From assembly GCA_964461135.1 (NCBI GenBank), contig CAYWTB010000008.1, forward strand, positions 1-64,000: 64,000 bases of DNA, read 5' to 3'. Made by a program: the position numbers and the translations under genes. This document shows positions 1 through 8,150 of the stretch, piece by piece. Position 1 is the stretch's first letter; every line of letters begins with the position of its first letter. A model generated the notes under the pieces. It ran no database searches. It was given only the letters and a program-made list of their open reading frames with translations, and was not told the origin of the DNA. This DNA is from RQOF01 sp964461135. Its GTDB lineage: Bacteria > Calditrichota > Calditrichia > RBG-13-44-9.

Positions 1-159
1 TGTGATGAATGATGTAAGTTCTTATCCATTAAATAACTACTTTAGAAATTTAGGTCATATAATAATCCTGTAAGAGAGGTTCTTTTTTGGGATCTTTGAA
101 TAAAGTTTTTGAATTTAATCCTTTTTCTTCTTAAGTTTTGAAGCTTTATTGGAGAATGT

Positions 160-1035
160 ATGGACTGGTTTAAAAAGAAAAAAGGAATTCAGTCGGCGGT
201 AAAGAAGCCGCTGCCGGACGGATTGTGGATAAAATGTGAAAACTGTGGTGAAATAATTTATCGTAATCAGCTGGAAAACAGAATGAATGTGTGTCCCAAA
301 TGTGAACATCATTTTCGTGTAAATTCCGGAGAATATATCGGGTATCTGTTCGACAGCGACAGCTTCCGTGAATTCAACCGGAATATTGCCCCCGGAGACC
401 CTCTAAAGTTCAGAGACAAGAAAAAATATTCTGAGCGTTTAAAAGAGGCTCAGAAAGCGACGGGACTGATGGATGCTGTGGTTACCGGTTTCGCTACCAT
501 TATGGGCCAGCGTGTGGTAGGGGCCGTAATGGATTTTACTTTTATCGGTGGCAGCATGGGATCGGTGGTGGGAGAAAAAATTGCCCGGGCTATTGATGAA
601 GCCCGACGTGAGAAAATACCCCTGATTATTGTATCCTCTTCCGGTGGAGCCCGTATGATGGAAGGAGCATTATCACTTATGCAACTGGCTAAAACCAGCG
701 CCAAACTTGCCCAGATGAATGATGAAGGGCTGCCGTTCATCAGCATTCTTACGGATCCCACTACCGGAGGAACAACCGCTAGTTTCGCTATGCTGGGAGA
801 TATTCATATTGCCGAGCCGGATGCCCTGATTGGATTTGCCGGACAGCGGGTGATAAAACAGACTATCGGGCAGGATTTACCGGAGGGATTCCAACGGGCA
901 GAATTTCTTAAAAAACATGGTTTTGTGGATATGATTGTCCACCGCAAAGATATGCGGGAGACTGTGGGAAAAATTCTTAAAATGCTCTGGCCACCCAAAG
1001 TAAATAAAAAACCCCCCACTGTAAATAATGCCTGA
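160..1035 (+). CDS. accD: Acetyl-CoA carboxylase carboxyltransferase subunit beta
   Basis: This is the beta half of the carboxyltransferase, which with AccA moves the carboxyl group from carboxybiotin to acetyl-CoA to give malonyl-CoA for fatty acid synthesis in the cytoplasm. The 291 residues match the usual family length. A four-cysteine zinc ribbon is visible at C26, C29, C45 and C48, followed by the crotonase-like carboxyltransferase domain with the Gly-rich SSSGGARM segment near residue 165. The ATG at 160 puts the basic N-terminus just before the zinc ribbon, as in the family. No accA lies next to it, so the two subunits are encoded apart. Identification is secure. Confidence 0.97.
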   Translation: MDWFKKKKGIQSAVKKPLPDGLWIKCENCGEIIYRNQLENRMNVCPKCEHHFRVNSGEYIGYLFDSDSFREFNRNIAPGDPLKFRDKKKYSERLKEAQKATGLMDAVVTGFATIMGQRVVGAVMDFTFIGGSMGSVVGEKIARAIDEARREKIPLIIVSSSGGARMMEGALSLMQLAKTSAKLAQMNDEGLPFISILTDPTTGGTTASFAMLGDIHIAEPDALIGFAGQRVIKQTIGQDLPEGFQRAEFLKKHGFVDMIVHRKDMRETVGKILKMLWPPKVNKKPPTVNNA

Positions 1036-1123
1036 AGAATTAGTTGTTGATTCATCCCTTTTTTCTTTTCCCGGATTCTATTAGAAAGTGATTCATTATT
1101 AATAAGGAACAGGTAAATATATT

Positions 1124-1903
1124 ATGACCAATCGGAAACCTCTGATATTGGTGACGAATGATGATGGTGTTTATGCACCGGGCATTTATGCTCTGCATGC
1201 GGCCATGAAAGAATTAGGCCGGGCTGTTGTGGTAGCTCCGGAATCCGAACGGAGTGCCGTCGGCCATGCGCTCACAATTTCCGATCCGTTGCGTGTATGG
1301 GAAGTGGATCGTTTCGGAGACAAGTTCGGTTATGCTGTAAACGGTATGCCGGCAGACTGTGTAAAACTTGCAGTCAAAGCCATTCTGGACCGCAAGCCGG
1401 ATCTGGTGGTATCCGGAATAAATCAGGGACCGAATACCGCCATCAATGTTATCTATTCCGGTACGGTTTCAGCGGCCACGGAAGGGACGCTCATGGGAAT
1501 ACCCTCTATAGCCTTTTCACTGGCCTCCTTCCGGAAATCCGATTTTGATTTTGCCGGACATTTTGCAACGCATCTGGCCCGAAAAGTGCTCAAGGACGGT
1601 CTGCCCACCGGGACCTTGCTGAATGTCAACATTCCCGCCCTTCCGGCAGAAGAAATTCTGGGAGTTAAAATAACCCGCCAGGGAAAAGGACGCTACGAAG
1701 AGTATTTTGAAAAACGTGTGGATCCCATGAATCGCAATTATTACTGGTTATCCGGAAAAAAGCTGCAGCTGGATAACGATTCGGATGTGGATGATGTAGC
1801 GATAATGGAACGCTATGTGGCCATTACACCCATTCAATTTGATCTCACGGATTATAAAGTTCTCGATGAAATTAAAAACTGGAATATCGGATTACCGGAA
1901 TGA
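1124..1903 (+). CDS. surE: 5'/3'-nucleotidase SurE
   Basis: SurE is a metal-dependent phosphatase that removes phosphate from nucleoside 5'- and 3'-monophosphates, linked to stationary-phase survival and nucleotide salvage. The N-terminal NDDG motif (residues 12-15) supplies the metal-binding aspartates, and the SGINQGPN segment near residue 95 is the second signature. The length of 259 residues is typical. The final codons overlap the start of guaA by four bases (ATGA), so the two are probably translationally coupled. That places a nucleotidase next to GMP synthesis. Confidence 0.96.
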   Translation: MTNRKPLILVTNDDGVYAPGIYALHAAMKELGRAVVVAPESERSAVGHALTISDPLRVWEVDRFGDKFGYAVNGMPADCVKLAVKAILDRKPDLVVSGINQGPNTAINVIYSGTVSAATEGTLMGIPSIAFSLASFRKSDFDFAGHFATHLARKVLKDGLPTGTLLNVNIPALPAEEILGVKITRQGKGRYEEYFEKRVDPMNRNYYWLSGKKLQLDNDSDVDDVAIMERYVAITPIQFDLTDYKVLDEIKNWNIGLPE

Positions 1904-3435
1904 GAAAAGTACTGATTCTCGATTTTGGATCCCAATATACCCAACTGATTGCCAGAAAAATCCGTGAACTCTCCGTTTATTCCGAGATTCAACCATTCAA
2001 CTATTCCATAAAAAAAATAAGTGAAGATAAAAATATCGGGGCGATAATTCTGTCAGGCGGACCGGCATCAGTCTATGCGGAAAATGCTCCCCAATGCGAT
2101 TTTGAAATTTTTAATCTTGGCCTTCCTGTTCTGGGGATCTGTTACGGCTTACAATTAATTGCCTATGCCCTTGGCGGGGAGGTGGACCGCGCCGCAAACC
2201 GCGAATATGGGCGTATGGCCTTGAACTTCGAAAAAAGTGAACCTCTGTTTAAAAACCTGGAATCACCTACCTGGGTCTGGATGAGCCATGGCGATCACCT
2301 GACTAAACTTCCCGAGGGATTCTCCATCGCTGGTTTCACCGATAATTCTCCTATTGCCGCCATTGCTCACCATAAAAGAAAAATCTATGGCCTGCAGTTT
2401 CATCCGGAAGTGTACCATACTGCTCATGGCAGGCAGATATTGTCTAACTTTCTGTTTGAGGTTGCCGGTTTCAAAGGGGACTGGTCCACAGAATCATTTA
2501 TTGAATCGGCGCTGGTCAAAATCCGCCAAACCGTGGATAAACAGAAAATTTTGCTGGGACTGAGCGGTGGGGTGGATTCAAGTGTAGCCGCAGTTCTGAT
2601 TCACCGCGCGGTGGGTGATCAGTTAACCTGCATGTTCATCGATACCGGTCTTTTGCGCTATCGGGAGAAGGAAGAGGTGGAACAGGTATTTCGCGAACAT
2701 TTTCAGATAAATTTGATTTCTATCACGGCCGGTTCATTATTCCTCTCTAAATTAAAGGGCGTGATTGACCCGGAAGAGAAACGAAAGATTATCGGCAATA
2801 CCTTTATAGAGGTTTTTGAGAAGGAAGCTGATAAACTTGGTCATTTCACCTATCTGGCACAGGGGACGCTGTATCCCGATGTAATTGAGAGTGTGAGTTT
2901 TAAGGGACCGTCGGCTACCATTAAATCGCATCATAATGTGGGTGGTTTGCCTGAAAAAATGAACTTCCGGCTGTTGGAGCCGCTGCGGGAACTTTTCAAG
3001 GATGAAGTGAGAGAGGTGGGAAAACAGCTGGGCCTGCCGGATAAAATTATTGAGCGGCACCCGTTTCCGGGGCCGGGGCTGGCAGTGAGAATTATTGGCG
3101 AGATTACTGGGGAACGCCTGGAAATATTAAGAAAAGCTGATGCCATCTTTCTTGAAGAACTATGGCAGGCCGGTCTGTATCACCGGATTTGGCAGGCATT
3201 TGCAGTTTTATTACCGGTTCAATCAGTTGGGGTGATGGGTGATGAGAGAACCTACGAAAATGTTCTGGCTTTGCGGGCGGTGACCAGCACCGACGGAATG
3301 ACAGCGGACTGGTTTGAAATGCCGGGGCCGGTTCTGGCAAAGATATCGAACCGGATCATCAACGAGGTGAAAGGAATTAACCGGGTTGTCTATGATGTAA
3401 GCTCCAAACCACCCTCTACCATTGAATGGGAATAA
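1900..3435 (+). CDS. guaA: GMP synthase (glutamine-hydrolysing)
   Basis: GuaA converts XMP to GMP using ATP and ammonia from glutamine, the last step of guanine nucleotide synthesis. All three parts are visible: an N-terminal class I glutamine amidotransferase with nucleophile Cys81 in GICYG and the FHPEV segment with the catalytic His and Glu; the ATP pyrophosphatase domain with the PP-loop LSGGVDSS near residue 220; and the C-terminal dimerisation domain ending in PPSTIEWE. The length of 511 residues is normal. The start overlaps surE, and glmS begins only 12 bases after the stop, so the three form one operon. Confidence 0.98.
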   Translation: MRKVLILDFGSQYTQLIARKIRELSVYSEIQPFNYSIKKISEDKNIGAIILSGGPASVYAENAPQCDFEIFNLGLPVLGICYGLQLIAYALGGEVDRAANREYGRMALNFEKSEPLFKNLESPTWVWMSHGDHLTKLPEGFSIAGFTDNSPIAAIAHHKRKIYGLQFHPEVYHTAHGRQILSNFLFEVAGFKGDWSTESFIESALVKIRQTVDKQKILLGLSGGVDSSVAAVLIHRAVGDQLTCMFIDTGLLRYREKEEVEQVFREHFQINLISITAGSLFLSKLKGVIDPEEKRKIIGNTFIEVFEKEADKLGHFTYLAQGTLYPDVIESVSFKGPSATIKSHHNVGGLPEKMNFRLLEPLRELFKDEVREVGKQLGLPDKIIERHPFPGPGLAVRIIGEITGERLEILRKADAIFLEELWQAGLYHRIWQAFAVLLPVQSVGVMGDERTYENVLALRAVTSTDGMTADWFEMPGPVLAKISNRIINEVKGINRVVYDVSSKPPSTIEWE

Positions 3436-3447
3436 AAAGGAGAATTT

Positions 3448-5280
3448 ATGTGTGGTATTGTGGGATATATTGGCGGGAAAGAAGCTCTCCCCATCCTCAT
3501 GGATGGATTAAAGAGACTGGAATACCGGGGATATGATTCTGCCGGTGTAGCTATTCCGAATCATGATAAAATAAATATATGCAAACAGGTGGGAAAGATT
3601 GCTGCGCTGGAAAAGGAATTGAACGGTACACCGCTGAAAGGGATGTTGGGAATTGCTCATACCCGCTGGGCCACCCATGGCGAACCCAACCAGGTTAATG
3701 CGCATCCACATACGGATGAATCCGGCAGTATTGTGCTGGTACATAATGGAATTATAGAAAATTACAACGCTTTAAAAACCATGCTCATTGAAAAGGGACA
3801 TACGTTCCGTACTGAAACGGATACCGAAACCCTCTGTCACCTGATTGAGGAGTTGTATCATAATGGAACTTCCTTTGAGGAAGCCTTTCGTGCCGCTCTG
3901 GCAGAAATTGACGGAACATACGGAATCGCGCTGATATCCAGATATGAACCGGATAAGCTTTATTGTGCCCGCAAGGGCAGTCCGCTGGTGGTGGGTGTCG
4001 GAAAAGATGAATATTTTGTGGCTTCGGATGCCTCTGCTATCATTTCGCACACTCGGAATGTTTTCTATCTGGAAGATGGAGAAATCGCTGTGATAAGCCG
4101 GGATGGTTTTGTTACAAAAACCGTTGATAATAAATTGGTGACCAAGAAACTGGAGAAGATCAGTTTCGATCTGGAAAGAATTGAGAAGGCCGGCTATCCC
4201 CATTTCATGTTGAAAGAAATTTACGAACAGCCCAGTACCGTCGCTGATGCCATGCGGGGAAGACTCATCGAGGAAGAAGGTGTGGCAAAACTAGGCGGCT
4301 TAACCGCTATTCTTCACAACGTCCTTAGAGCCAGAAAAATATTTATAACCGCCTGTGGAACCAGTTACCATGCCGGACTGGTGGGTGAATATATGCTTGA
4401 ACAATACTGCCGGATTCCGGTGGAAGTTGAATATGCCTCGGAATTCCGCTACCGGGATCCCATTATTCAGGATGATAATCTGGTGGTGGTGATTACCCAG
4501 TCCGGAGAAACGGCCGATACGCTGGCCGCCCTGCGCGAAGCGAAACGAAAGGGAGCCACCGTGATGGGCATCGTCAATGTGGTGGGTTCTTCCATTGCCA
4601 GGGAAACCCATGGTGGTACTTATATTCATGCCGGCCCCGAAATTGGTGTGGCTTCAACCAAGGCATTTACTTCCCAGGTTACTGCTCTGACACTGTTGAC
4701 CCTGATGATTGCCCGTACCAAGTCCATGTCTGCCGAAGAGGGCCGGAAAATGGTCAAGGAGATGAAACTGCTGCCGGATAAGGTAAAAAGAGCGTTGGAT
4801 ACGGATAAAATTGTCGCCGGGATTGCCTCCGAATTCAAGGATAAACATAACTTTCTTTATCTTGGGCGGGGATATAATTATCCGGTGGCACTGGAAGGCG
4901 CTCTTAAATTAAAGGAAATTTCCTACATCCATGCGGAAGGTTATCCTGCAGCCGAGATGAAGCACGGACCCATCGCATTGATAGATGATGACATGCCGGT
5001 GGTGGTGATTGCCACGCAGGACAGTACATATGAAAAAATCGTGAGTAACATCGAAGAAGTGAAAGCCCGCCGCGGAAGGGTGATTGCAGTAGTGTCAGAG
5101 GGGGATAAAAAACTGGACAGGCTGGTGGATTACACCATTCCCATTCCCATGACCATGGACCTTCTACAGCCGGTTGTGTCCATCATTCCGTTACAGTTAC
5201 TGGCATACCATATTGCCGTTACCCGTGGCTGCGATGTGGATCAGCCGCGAAATCTTGCCAAGAGCGTTACAGTGGAATAA
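3448..5280 (+). CDS. glmS: Glutamine--fructose-6-phosphate aminotransferase (isomerising)
   Basis: GlmS makes glucosamine-6-phosphate from fructose-6-phosphate and glutamine, the entry step to peptidoglycan and LPS amino sugars. The N-terminal Ntn glutaminase starts with Met-Cys, so processing exposes Cys2 as the nucleophile; RWATHG and HNGIIEN substrate motifs follow. Two SIS sugar-isomerase domains occupy about residues 285-600, and the protein ends with the typical LAKSVTVE tail. At 610 residues it is full length. It follows guaA by 12 bases. There is no room for a glmS ribozyme upstream, so control by that element is excluded here. Confidence 0.98.
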   Translation: MCGIVGYIGGKEALPILMDGLKRLEYRGYDSAGVAIPNHDKINICKQVGKIAALEKELNGTPLKGMLGIAHTRWATHGEPNQVNAHPHTDESGSIVLVHNGIIENYNALKTMLIEKGHTFRTETDTETLCHLIEELYHNGTSFEEAFRAALAEIDGTYGIALISRYEPDKLYCARKGSPLVVGVGKDEYFVASDASAIISHTRNVFYLEDGEIAVISRDGFVTKTVDNKLVTKKLEKISFDLERIEKAGYPHFMLKEIYEQPSTVADAMRGRLIEEEGVAKLGGLTAILHNVLRARKIFITACGTSYHAGLVGEYMLEQYCRIPVEVEYASEFRYRDPIIQDDNLVVVITQSGETADTLAALREAKRKGATVMGIVNVVGSSIARETHGGTYIHAGPEIGVASTKAFTSQVTALTLLTLMIARTKSMSAEEGRKMVKEMKLLPDKVKRALDTDKIVAGIASEFKDKHNFLYLGRGYNYPVALEGALKLKEISYIHAEGYPAAEMKHGPIALIDDDMPVVVIATQDSTYEKIVSNIEEVKARRGRVIAVVSEGDKKLDRLVDYTIPIPMTMDLLQPVVSIIPLQLLAYHIAVTRGCDVDQPRNLAKSVTVE

Positions 5281-5319
5281 AACGCCGGAAATCCGGCAAA
5301 TGCTCTAAACAAAAATTGC

Positions 5320-5348
5320 TTGCACTGCAGGGAAGAATCTGTTAATTT
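5320..5348 (+). promoter_or_regulatory. Candidate sigma-70 type promoter for tRNA-Leu
   Basis: A TTGCAC hexamer at 5320-5325 is separated by 17 bases from TAATTT at 5343-5348. Transcription would start about 10-12 bases before the mature tRNA 5' end at 5367. Spacing and placement fit a primary promoter; the -10 match is imperfect and the call rests on pattern only. Confidence 0.42.
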
Positions 5349-5366
5349 TGGCCGCATTATTTTTCT

Positions 5367-5450
5367 GCCGGGGTGGTGGAATTGGCAGACGCGCTAGGTT
5401 CAGGACCTAGTGAGCTTCGGCTCGTGCGGGTTCAAGTCCCGCTCCCGGCA
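5367..5450 (+). tRNA. tRNA-Leu (anticodon CAG)
   Basis: An 84-base type II tRNA. The acceptor stem pairs GCCGGGG with UCCCGGC (one G-U pair), the discriminator is A, and the anticodon stem-loop CTAGG-TTCAGGA-CCTAG displays CAG, which reads CUG leucine codons. The long variable arm (TGAGCTTCGGCTCG) is typical of tRNA-Leu, and the T-arm GCGGG-TTCAAGT-CCCGC is canonical. CCA is not encoded: the bases after the discriminator are CAG. The last 27 bases are repeated at 5825-5879. Confidence 0.96.
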
Positions 5451-5489
5451 CAGGGTGTAAGGCAGGTAATAAGTAATAAGTGACAGGAT

Positions 5490-5520
5490 GGGCGTTCGGA
5501 AGAGCGCCCTTGTTATTTAT
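5490..5520 (+). terminator. Rho-independent terminator, copy 1
   Basis: The hairpin at 5490-5509 has an 8-bp stem GGGCGTTC/GAGCGCCC (one G-U pair) closed by the GNRA tetraloop GGAA, followed by a T-rich stretch. It lies 40 bases after the tRNA and would end its transcript. The same hairpin occurs at 5919 and 6103. Confidence 0.68.
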
Positions 5521-5542
5521 CCAAGGAGAGGGGAACAGAAGA

Positions 5543-5809
5543 ATGTATTACACCTATGTATTAAGATCATTAAAGGATGAGGGTCTATACATTGGATACA
5601 CGGCCAATATGGATCAACGATACCGGGATCATAGGAGGGGTAAGGTACGATCGACGAAAGGTCGGCGGCCACTAATGTTGGTGTATTGGGAGGAATTTTA
5701 TTGTATTGAGGAGGCAAAAGAATGGGAGAGGTATTTAAAGACGTCGGCGGGTAGGCGCTACATTAAGGGAGTGATTAACGGCGGGAGAAGAAAAGTGGTG
5801 ACAGGGTGA
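5543..5809 (+). CDS. Small GIY-YIG domain nuclease-like protein (UPF0213 type)
   Basis: This 88-residue protein is a single GIY-YIG fold: the TYV strand at residues 4-6, YIG at 16-18, an Arg at 27, His30, and the GKVRSTKGRRP loop, with a Glu-rich helix around residues 56-62. Family members are stand-alone relatives of the UvrC and homing endonuclease nuclease domain; their cellular role is not settled. The ATG at 5543 is chosen because AAGGAGAGGGG lies just upstream and the protein then begins with the family-typical MYYTYVL. An open frame extends upstream to 5480 but has no family match. The 5' third of the gene is duplicated downstream. Confidence 0.85.
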   Translation: MYYTYVLRSLKDEGLYIGYTANMDQRYRDHRRGKVRSTKGRRPLMLVYWEEFYCIEEAKEWERYLKTSAGRRYIKGVINGGRRKVVTG

Positions 5810-5824
5810 GCGGTGACTGATTTT

Positions 5825-5879
5825 GTGCGGGTTCCCTGCCTGACTGCCGCACGGCAGGCAGGAAGTCCCGCTCCCGGCA
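5825..5879 (+). pseudogene. tRNA-Leu 3'-end fragment with an insertion in the T-loop
   Basis: These bases repeat the last 27 nucleotides of the tRNA-Leu at 5367-5450, but a 28-bp palindrome splits the T-loop after GGGTTC. There is no acceptor 5' strand, D-arm or anticodon arm, so it cannot be a tRNA. It marks the left edge of the duplicated unit. Confidence 0.85.
5835..5862. repeat. 28-bp palindromic insertion element
   Basis: The segment starts CCTGCCTG and ends CAGGCAGG, with a second inner pairing TGCCG/CGGCA, so it can fold into a hairpin of about 12 bp with a small internal irregularity. It sits exactly between the two halves of the duplicated T-loop and is absent from the intact tRNA, which defines its ends. 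GC-rich palindromes of this look (CCTGCC...GGCAGG) are scattered in many environmental genomes. I found no second copy in this window. Confidence 0.75.
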
Positions 5880-5918
5880 CAGGGTGTAAGGCAGGTAATA
5901 AGTAATAAGTGACAAGAT

Positions 5919-5949
5919 GGGCGTTCGGAAGAGCGCCCTTGTTATTTAT
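5919..5949 (+). terminator. Rho-independent terminator, copy 2
   Basis: This is an identical copy of the GGAA-loop hairpin (5919-5938) inside the duplicated unit, again followed by TTGTTATTTA. It would end transcripts coming from the intact GIY-YIG gene. Confidence 0.65.
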
Positions 5950-5971
5950 CCAAGGAGAGGGGAACAGGAGA

Positions 5972-6085
5972 ATGTATTACACATATGTATTAAGATCATT
6001 AAAGGATGAGGGTCTATACATTGGATACACGGCCAATATGGATCAACGATACCAGGTAAAGCAAGTAATAAGTAATAAGTTATAA
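5972..6085 (+). pseudogene. Truncated copy of the GIY-YIG gene
   Basis: The first 27 codons of the GIY-YIG gene are repeated, with one synonymous change, behind the same ribosome-binding site. After the tyrosine of the DQRY segment the homology stops at 6053 and the frame runs for ten unrelated codons to a TAA at 6083. The product would have the YIG strand but lack the rest of the fold, so it is a gene fragment. Confidence 0.8.
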
Positions 6086-6102
6086 GGTGTAAGTAGCTGG
6101 AT

Positions 6103-6130
6103 GGGCGTTCGGAAGAGCGCCTTTTTCTTT
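6103..6130 (+). terminator. Rho-independent terminator, copy 3
   Basis: The third copy of the hairpin (GGCGTTC-GGAA-GAGCGCC at 6104-6121) is followed directly by TTTTTCTTT, the best U-tract of the three. The preceding 40 bases also resemble the other copies (repeated GTAATAAGTAATAAG), so it derives from the same unit. Confidence 0.78.
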
Positions 6131-6267
6131 GGATGCGGGTGTGAACATGGAACAATGTTGCATAAAGCCCCCCTTTATCCTTTCATAAATTTTTCAATCT
6201 GGAATCTAAAAAATAAAAAGCTTGTTCCCATTTCCAGAAGTCAATATAATTTGGCAAAACCGGCAAT

Positions 6268-7590
6268 ATGACAAAGAACTTGCCCTTCCGTAAAATTTTT
6301 ATTTTCTGGCTACCACGGGCAGCAACCTGGCTCATGATGTCAGTAGAAGGGACATTTCTGGCGGCGGTTATCGCCAGACTTCCTCAGCCCAAATACAATC
6401 TGGCTGCCTTTGGGGTGGCATATGCCTTTGCGCTGATCATCGAGGCACCCGTGATTATGATAATGAGCGCTTCTACCGCTCTGGTTAGAGAACGGAATTC
6501 CTTCCTCAAAATGAGAAATTTTATTTATATCCTGAATGTCATAGTTACTATCCTGATGCTGGTTTTACTTATCCCGGCACTTTTTTATTTTATAACGGAA
6601 AAACTCATCGGACTGTCTCCTGAAATCTCAAAATTAACGCATATGGCAGTGCTTCTGCTTCTGCCCTGGCCGGGTGCCATCGGGTACCGCAGATTCTATC
6701 AGGGAATTCTTATCAGGGCGAATCTAACCAAACGGGTTGCATACGGTACCTTGATACGTTTGTTTTCCATGTCCGGTACGGCGGTATTTCTTTATACCTT
6801 TGTAAAACCGGAGGGTGTGCTGGTGGGGGCAGCTGCTCTGTCCATGGCGGTGACCCTGGAAGCCATTGCCAGCCGTTTTATGGCAAGGCATGCTGTAATT
6901 GCTATCCGGGATAAAGCTGATGAACAGGATCCTGAGGAGGAATCCCTCAGCTATCATTCCATCATCCGTTTCTACTATCCGCTTGCATTAACCTCAATGT
7001 TGGGTCTGGGAGTGCAACCCATGGTAACATTTTTTCTGGGACACAGCCGGATGGCCCTGGACTCCCTGGCGACACTACCCGTGATCAGTTCACTGGTGTT
7101 TATCTTCCGGGGATTAGGATTATCTTTCCAGGAGGTCGGAATCGCACTGCTGGGCAAAAAAAATGAAAATTATAAGGAGTTGCGGAATTTTGCTTTTCTC
7201 CTGGGCCTGGGAGTGGTGACGATTCTGGCAATCATTGCGTTTACACCGTTTTCCATGGTGTGGTACCAGCAAATATCGGGACTATCTGCCGGGCTGGCGA
7301 AGTTTGCTATCCTGCCCACAAAAATTCTGGTTTTGATGCCCGGTTTAACGGTGTTGCTGTCCTTCCAGCGGGCACTTCTGGTGAATAATAAAAGGACCAC
7401 ACCTGTAACTACGGCAACTGCCATTGAAGTAGCGACTATTGTGACAGTCCTGTTTGTCACCATCCGTGGTTTTGATTATATTGGAATAATTGCCGCTGCC
7501 GTTGCGCTGCTTGCTGGACGAATCCTGGCAAACGGTTACCTGTTTATACCATTTCGCTCAGTGCTGAAACGGAGCGGTATGAAAATATAG
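6268..7590 (+). CDS. MATE-like (MOP superfamily) membrane transporter
   Basis: A 440-residue integral membrane protein with about 12 hydrophobic segments, beginning with a short basic N-terminus and an FWLPRAATWLMM first helix. Overall length and the two-fold hydrophobic pattern fit the MATE/polysaccharide-flippase superfamily. The sequence style (long runs such as IIEAPVIMIMSASTAL) also recalls the progressive-ankylosis (ANKH) branch. The substrate cannot be read from the sequence. The start ATG lies in TGACAAAG context without a strong Shine-Dalgarno site. A deoxyribosyltransferase-like gene follows after 24 bases. Confidence 0.7.
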   Translation: MTKNLPFRKIFIFWLPRAATWLMMSVEGTFLAAVIARLPQPKYNLAAFGVAYAFALIIEAPVIMIMSASTALVRERNSFLKMRNFIYILNVIVTILMLVLLIPALFYFITEKLIGLSPEISKLTHMAVLLLLPWPGAIGYRRFYQGILIRANLTKRVAYGTLIRLFSMSGTAVFLYTFVKPEGVLVGAAALSMAVTLEAIASRFMARHAVIAIRDKADEQDPEEESLSYHSIIRFYYPLALTSMLGLGVQPMVTFFLGHSRMALDSLATLPVISSLVFIFRGLGLSFQEVGIALLGKKNENYKELRNFAFLLGLGVVTILAIIAFTPFSMVWYQQISGLSAGLAKFAILPTKILVLMPGLTVLLSFQRALLVNNKRTTPVTTATAIEVATIVTVLFVTIRGFDYIGIIAAAVALLAGRILANGYLFIPFRSVLKRSGMKI

Positions 7591-7614
7591 CCTTATAAAA
7601 ATATTGGGAACGTC

Positions 7615-8118
7615 ATGTGGAAAAATGGAAAACAACCCCTGGCTTATCTGGCTGGAGCTATCGAAAATGCCCCGGATGGTGGAGCGGGATGGCGTGAAGA
7701 TTTATCCCGTTTTCTCATGGAGGAGTTAAATCACAATGTGTTTAATCCCTGCCTGGAAGAAAGTCATATCCTTACTCCGGAAGAATTCAGACATTTCCGG
7801 GAGTGGAAAACCGTGGATCTGCAGAGGTTCCGGCGGGTCATACACAGAATTATAAAAACTGATATCAATATGCTGATCCAGAAAGCAGATTATTTAATCT
7901 GCCTGTGGGATGAATATGTGCATAATGGTGGCGGAACACATGGAGAATTGACCATGGCTTTCTGGTATAATATCCCTGTTTTCATGGTCACGGAAATTCC
8001 CATGGAAGGAATGAGCAGCTGGATTATCGGATGCACAACCGAAATTTTTCATGATTTTGAATCATTAAAACTGTTTTTGAAATCAAATTTTTCCGGAATA
8101 AATACTCAATTTGAATAA
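7615..8118 (+). CDS. Nucleoside 2-deoxyribosyltransferase-like protein
   Basis: A 167-residue protein with an opening YLAGAIE segment (residues 10-16) followed by GWREDLSRFL, the typical first strand and helix of the nucleoside 2-deoxyribosyltransferase fold. The LICLWDEY strand near residue 100 and GGGTHGELTMA near 110 match the conserved second half, with Glu of HGEL as the likely catalytic residue. Known members swap bases on deoxyribonucleosides or hydrolyse nucleoside 5'-phosphates. The exact reaction here is unknown. It probably shares a transcript with the transporter upstream. Confidence 0.7.
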   Translation: MWKNGKQPLAYLAGAIENAPDGGAGWREDLSRFLMEELNHNVFNPCLEESHILTPEEFRHFREWKTVDLQRFRRVIHRIIKTDINMLIQKADYLICLWDEYVHNGGGTHGELTMAFWYNIPVFMVTEIPMEGMSSWIIGCTTEIFHDFESLKLFLKSNFSGINTQFE

Positions 8119-8150
8119 GGGAAAAAGTGTTAAAATTAAGGAGCCTCTTC

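Larger units (their letters stand above)
5424..6053. repeat. 201-bp direct duplication spanning tRNA-Leu tail, terminator and GIY-YIG 5' end
   Basis: Bases 5424-5624 recur at 5825-6053. After removing a 28-bp insert from the second copy both are exactly 201 bases and differ at only three positions (about 98.5% identity by eye). The unit runs from the 3' 27 bases of tRNA-Leu through a hairpin terminator, a ribosome-binding site and the first 27 codons of a GIY-YIG nuclease. A third, partial copy of the hairpin region follows at about 6062-6130. The near identity means the duplication is recent. It could be a plain tandem duplication or the footprint of an element that rebuilds a tRNA 3' end. 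Confidence 0.9.

Noticed and set aside
5284..5297. GCCGG-AAAT-CCGGC hairpin as terminator of glmS
   Set aside because: Stem of only five pairs and no T-tract follows.
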